A DNA stretch of 64,000 nucleotides from Pseudomonadota bacterium. Lineage in GTDB: Bacteria; Pseudomonadota; Alphaproteobacteria; Rhizobiales; Devosiaceae. Both the position numbers and the translations under genes were made by a program. Shown here one piece after another: positions 62,053-64,000 of this stretch; the first letter of the stretch is position 1, and each line of letters starts with the position of its first letter. The DNA lies in assembly GCA_023393475.1 (NCBI GenBank), contig JAEWLC010000037.1, positions 62,001-126,000 on the forward strand, read 5' to 3'. The notes under the pieces were generated by a model. It saw only the letters and a list, made by a program, of their open reading frames with translations, was not told where the DNA came from and made no database searches.

Positions 62053-62991
62053 ATGACTGACACCACTATCTCAAAGACCATCCCCCGCGCCGGACGGACG
62101 TCCAGCGCGCGCGCCGGGCGCCAGCCGCGGCAGTGGCTCGGCCTCGCCTTCATCGCGCCAAGCGTCGTGATGATCGCCGTCTTCTTCCTCCTGCCGCTCG
62201 GCATGACGGTGTGGATGAGCTTCTACAACTGGCCCCTGCTCGGCAAGGCCAGCTTCATCGGCGGCGACAACTACATTGAGCTGCTCGGCGACCAGCAACT
62301 GTGGCGCAGTCTGGGTTTCACCGCGCTCTACACCGTGCTCGTCACGGTCGCACTGTTTGCCGTGGCCATGCCGCTTGCGCTGTTGGTGGACAAGCCGCTG
62401 CGCGCCGCGGGCCTGTTTCGCACCATCTACTTCATGCCGGTCGTCATCGGCTTCGGTGCCGCCTCGACGCTGTGGATCTGGCTGCTGAATCCCGACAGCG
62501 GCGTGTTCGCCAAGCTCCTGCTCGGCCTCGGCCTGATCGATTCCGCCCCGCGCCCGCTCGAACAGTTCTGGCCCGCGATGGGCGTCATCATCCTGATGGT
62601 CGTCTGGAAGAGCGCCGGCTTTTCGATGGTGATCCTGCTCACCGGCCTACAGAGCGTGCCCAACGAACTCATCGAGGCCGCCAAGATCGACGGCGCCAGC
62701 CCGTGGAGCCGGTTCCGCCTCATCACGCTGCCGCTGATCCGCAACTCGATCCTCCTGGTGCTCGTGCTCAACATCACCTCGTCCATGCTGGCCTTCGACC
62801 AGTTCTTCATCATCACCCAGGGCGGACCGCAGAACTCGACCATCTCGGCGGTGTTCTCGATCTTCCTCGCCTCCTTCACCTCCTATCGCCTCGGCTACGG
62901 CTCGGCCCTGTCTCTGGTGCTGCTGGTCGTGCTGGTGGCGATCAGCTCGATCCAGCTCGCGTTCCTTCGCAGCCGCCCGGAGGAAAGCTGA
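62053..62991 (+). CDS. CUT1 carbohydrate ABC importer permease, MalF type
   Basis: This 312-residue permease starts at MTDTTISKTIPRAGR; a longer frame to 62032 is possible. The first span is LAFIAPSVVMIAVFFLLPLG. The EAA loop is ELIEAAKIDGASPWSRFRLI (about residue 212), and FFIITQGGPQNSTISAVFSI is the MalF-type stretch. It overlaps the next permease by one base (TGATG). Confidence 0.88.
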   Translation: MTDTTISKTIPRAGRTSSARAGRQPRQWLGLAFIAPSVVMIAVFFLLPLGMTVWMSFYNWPLLGKASFIGGDNYIELLGDQQLWRSLGFTALYTVLVTVALFAVAMPLALLVDKPLRAAGLFRTIYFMPVVIGFGAASTLWIWLLNPDSGVFAKLLLGLGLIDSAPRPLEQFWPAMGVIILMVVWKSAGFSMVILLTGLQSVPNELIEAAKIDGASPWSRFRLITLPLIRNSILLVLVLNITSSMLAFDQFFIITQGGPQNSTISAVFSIFLASFTSYRLGYGSALSLVLLVVLVAISSIQLAFLRSRPEES

Positions 62992-63827
62992 TGCCCATGA
63001 CCCTATGGCAGCGGCGGGGCCTCTATCTCGCCTGGATCCTCCTCGCGGTGTTCTTCCTCGCACCGATGGTCTGGTCGATCGCCAATTCCTTCAAGCCCGC
63101 AGCGGCCGCACTGGCCGACCCGGTCTCGCTGTTTTCGAACCGCTTCTCGCTCGAAAACTACGGGCGGCTCCAGACGGTGGGCGCGGGCTGGCACGTCTAC
63201 GCCCTCAACTCGGCGCTCATCTCGCTCGGAACGGTGGCACTGACCCTGCTGATCTCCGTGCCGGCGGGCTACGGGTTCTCGAAGTTCAAGTTCCCCGGCC
63301 AGCTGGCGCTGTTCGTCGTGGTGATGGCGACGCTGATGATCCCGTTCCAGTCGATCCTGACGCCGCTGTTCCTCGTGCTGAAGTTCCTCAAGCTGCAGAA
63401 CAGTCAGCTCGGCCTCGTGCTGATCTACACCACGTTCCAGCTGCCCTTCTCGATCTTCATGATGCGCAACGCCTTCGACGCCGTCCCCAAGGCGCTGGTC
63501 GAGGCCGCGCGCATCGACGGCGCATCGCAATGGACGCTCCTCGTCGGCATCATGGTGCCGATCGCCTTCCCCGGCGTTGCCACCGTGGCGCTGTTCGCCT
63601 TCCTCAATGCCTGGAACGAGTTCCTCGCCGCGCTGATCTTCCTGTCCGACCAGAACAAGTTCACGCTGCCCATCATGCTGGTGAACGTCTCGTCGGGCCT
63701 TTACGGCATCATCGACTGGGGGGCCCTGCAGGCGGGCGTCACCATCACCATGCTTCCTTGTCTCATCCTGTTCCTGCTGCTGCAGCGCTACTATGTGCGC
63801 GGCATGACAGCCGGCGCCGTGAAATAA
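62991..63827 (+). CDS. CUT1 carbohydrate ABC importer permease, MalG type
   Basis: This 278-residue permease starts at MPMTLWQRRGLYLAWILLAV, with AGGAAAG upstream inside the preceding gene. It has six spans, the EAA loop ALVEAARIDGASQWTLLVGI (about residue 175), FAFLNAWNEFLAALIFLSDQ and the C-terminal LLQRYYVRGMTAGAVK. It is followed 12 bp later by the GH127-like gene. The operon has no ATPase gene in the visible part. Confidence 0.88.
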   Translation: MPMTLWQRRGLYLAWILLAVFFLAPMVWSIANSFKPAAAALADPVSLFSNRFSLENYGRLQTVGAGWHVYALNSALISLGTVALTLLISVPAGYGFSKFKFPGQLALFVVVMATLMIPFQSILTPLFLVLKFLKLQNSQLGLVLIYTTFQLPFSIFMMRNAFDAVPKALVEAARIDGASQWTLLVGIMVPIAFPGVATVALFAFLNAWNEFLAALIFLSDQNKFTLPIMLVNVSSGLYGIIDWGALQAGVTITMLPCLILFLLLQRYYVRGMTAGAVK

Positions 63828-63839
63828 CCCAGAGCCATC

Positions 63840-64000
63840 ATGTCAGACCTATCCAACCCGCCCCGCATCGAACGGTACCTCCCGGCCGACCACACCAAGG
63901 TCGATTTCGCGGGCGGCTTCTGGGAGAGCTGGTCCGAAACCGTGCGCAAGGTGACGGTCCCGTCCCAGCACCGGCGGCTCGACGAGGAGGGCTTCCTCGA
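63840..64000 (+). CDS. glycoside hydrolase family 127-like protein (beta-L-arabinofuranosidase), 3' end outside window
   Basis: Only 53 codons are visible, starting MSDLSNPPRIERYLPADHTK. The segment VDFAGGFWESWSETVRKVTV and PSQHRRLDEEGFL matches the N-terminal region of GH127/DUF1680 enzymes, which release beta-L-arabinofuranose from plant hydroxyproline-linked arabinans. No signal peptide is present, so it probably acts on imported oligosaccharides. It is the fourth gene of the CUT1 operon. The identification rests on a short stretch. Confidence 0.65.
   Translation, partial: MSDLSNPPRIERYLPADHTKVDFAGGFWESWSETVRKVTVPSQHRRLDEEGFL

Overview
The window looks like chromosomal DNA from a high-GC alphaproteobacterium, most plausibly a soil or plant-associated member of the Hyphomicrobiales (Devosia or Rhizobium-like). 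The grounds are dense carbohydrate and peptide ABC importers, LacI, ROK and FCD-GntR regulators, strong GC bias at third codon positions and frequent 1-4 bp ATGA/TGATG gene overlaps. The assignment comes from gene content only. There are no tRNA or rRNA genes, CRISPR arrays, transposases or phage genes. Nearly all of the window is single-copy catabolic and transport operons.

Layout. 1-526: tail of a NIPSNAP-family gene. 543-7613 (minus): sugar-type (CUT1) importer followed by xanthine dehydrogenase xdhA-xdhB. 7721-14267: GNAT acetyltransferase, (alpha/alpha)6 glycosidase-like protein, ROK repressor, Gfo/Idh/MocA oxidoreductase, a lone winged-helix regulator and a secreted alpha/beta hydrolase. 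14440-20670 (minus): LacI regulator, CUT1 importer and a long ADP-ribosylglycohydrolase-family enzyme. 20827-28808: tripartite RND efflux pump (minus) divergent from a two-component system (plus). 28809-29627: decayed phosphate-permease tail and a Nudix gene. 29666-34695 (minus): polyamine-type ABC importer ending in a hydantoin-racemase-like gene, divergent from a GntR regulator. 35695-37600 (minus): atypical SDR, DapA-family lyase and the frameshifted tail of an amidohydrolase. 37698-41413: D-lactate dehydrogenase, an L-lactate dehydrogenase-type FMN enzyme and TetR. 41410-49836 (minus): CUT1 importer, GHL6-like hydrolase, LacI and a GH95 fucosidase. 50050-60566: peptide ABC importer, proline iminopeptidase, DapA-family enzyme resembling hydroxypyrroline-carboxylate deaminase, Xaa-Pro aminopeptidase and GntR. 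60733-64000 (plus): CUT1 importer and the start of a GH127 arabinofuranosidase-like gene.

How the genes work together. Six importers bring in oligosaccharides, peptides or small nitrogen compounds, and cytoplasmic enzymes encoded in the same operons open them. Four CUT1 systems have no ATPase gene here and probably share one encoded elsewhere. In five of the six importers a strong hairpin lies just after the binding-protein gene, which would let binding protein be made in excess over the permeases. The most coherent candidate for a new system is 50050-60566: peptide uptake, two proline-specific peptidases and a candidate 1-pyrroline-4-hydroxy-2-carboxylate deaminase, which together suggest use of prolyl/hydroxyprolyl (collagen- or extensin-derived) peptides.
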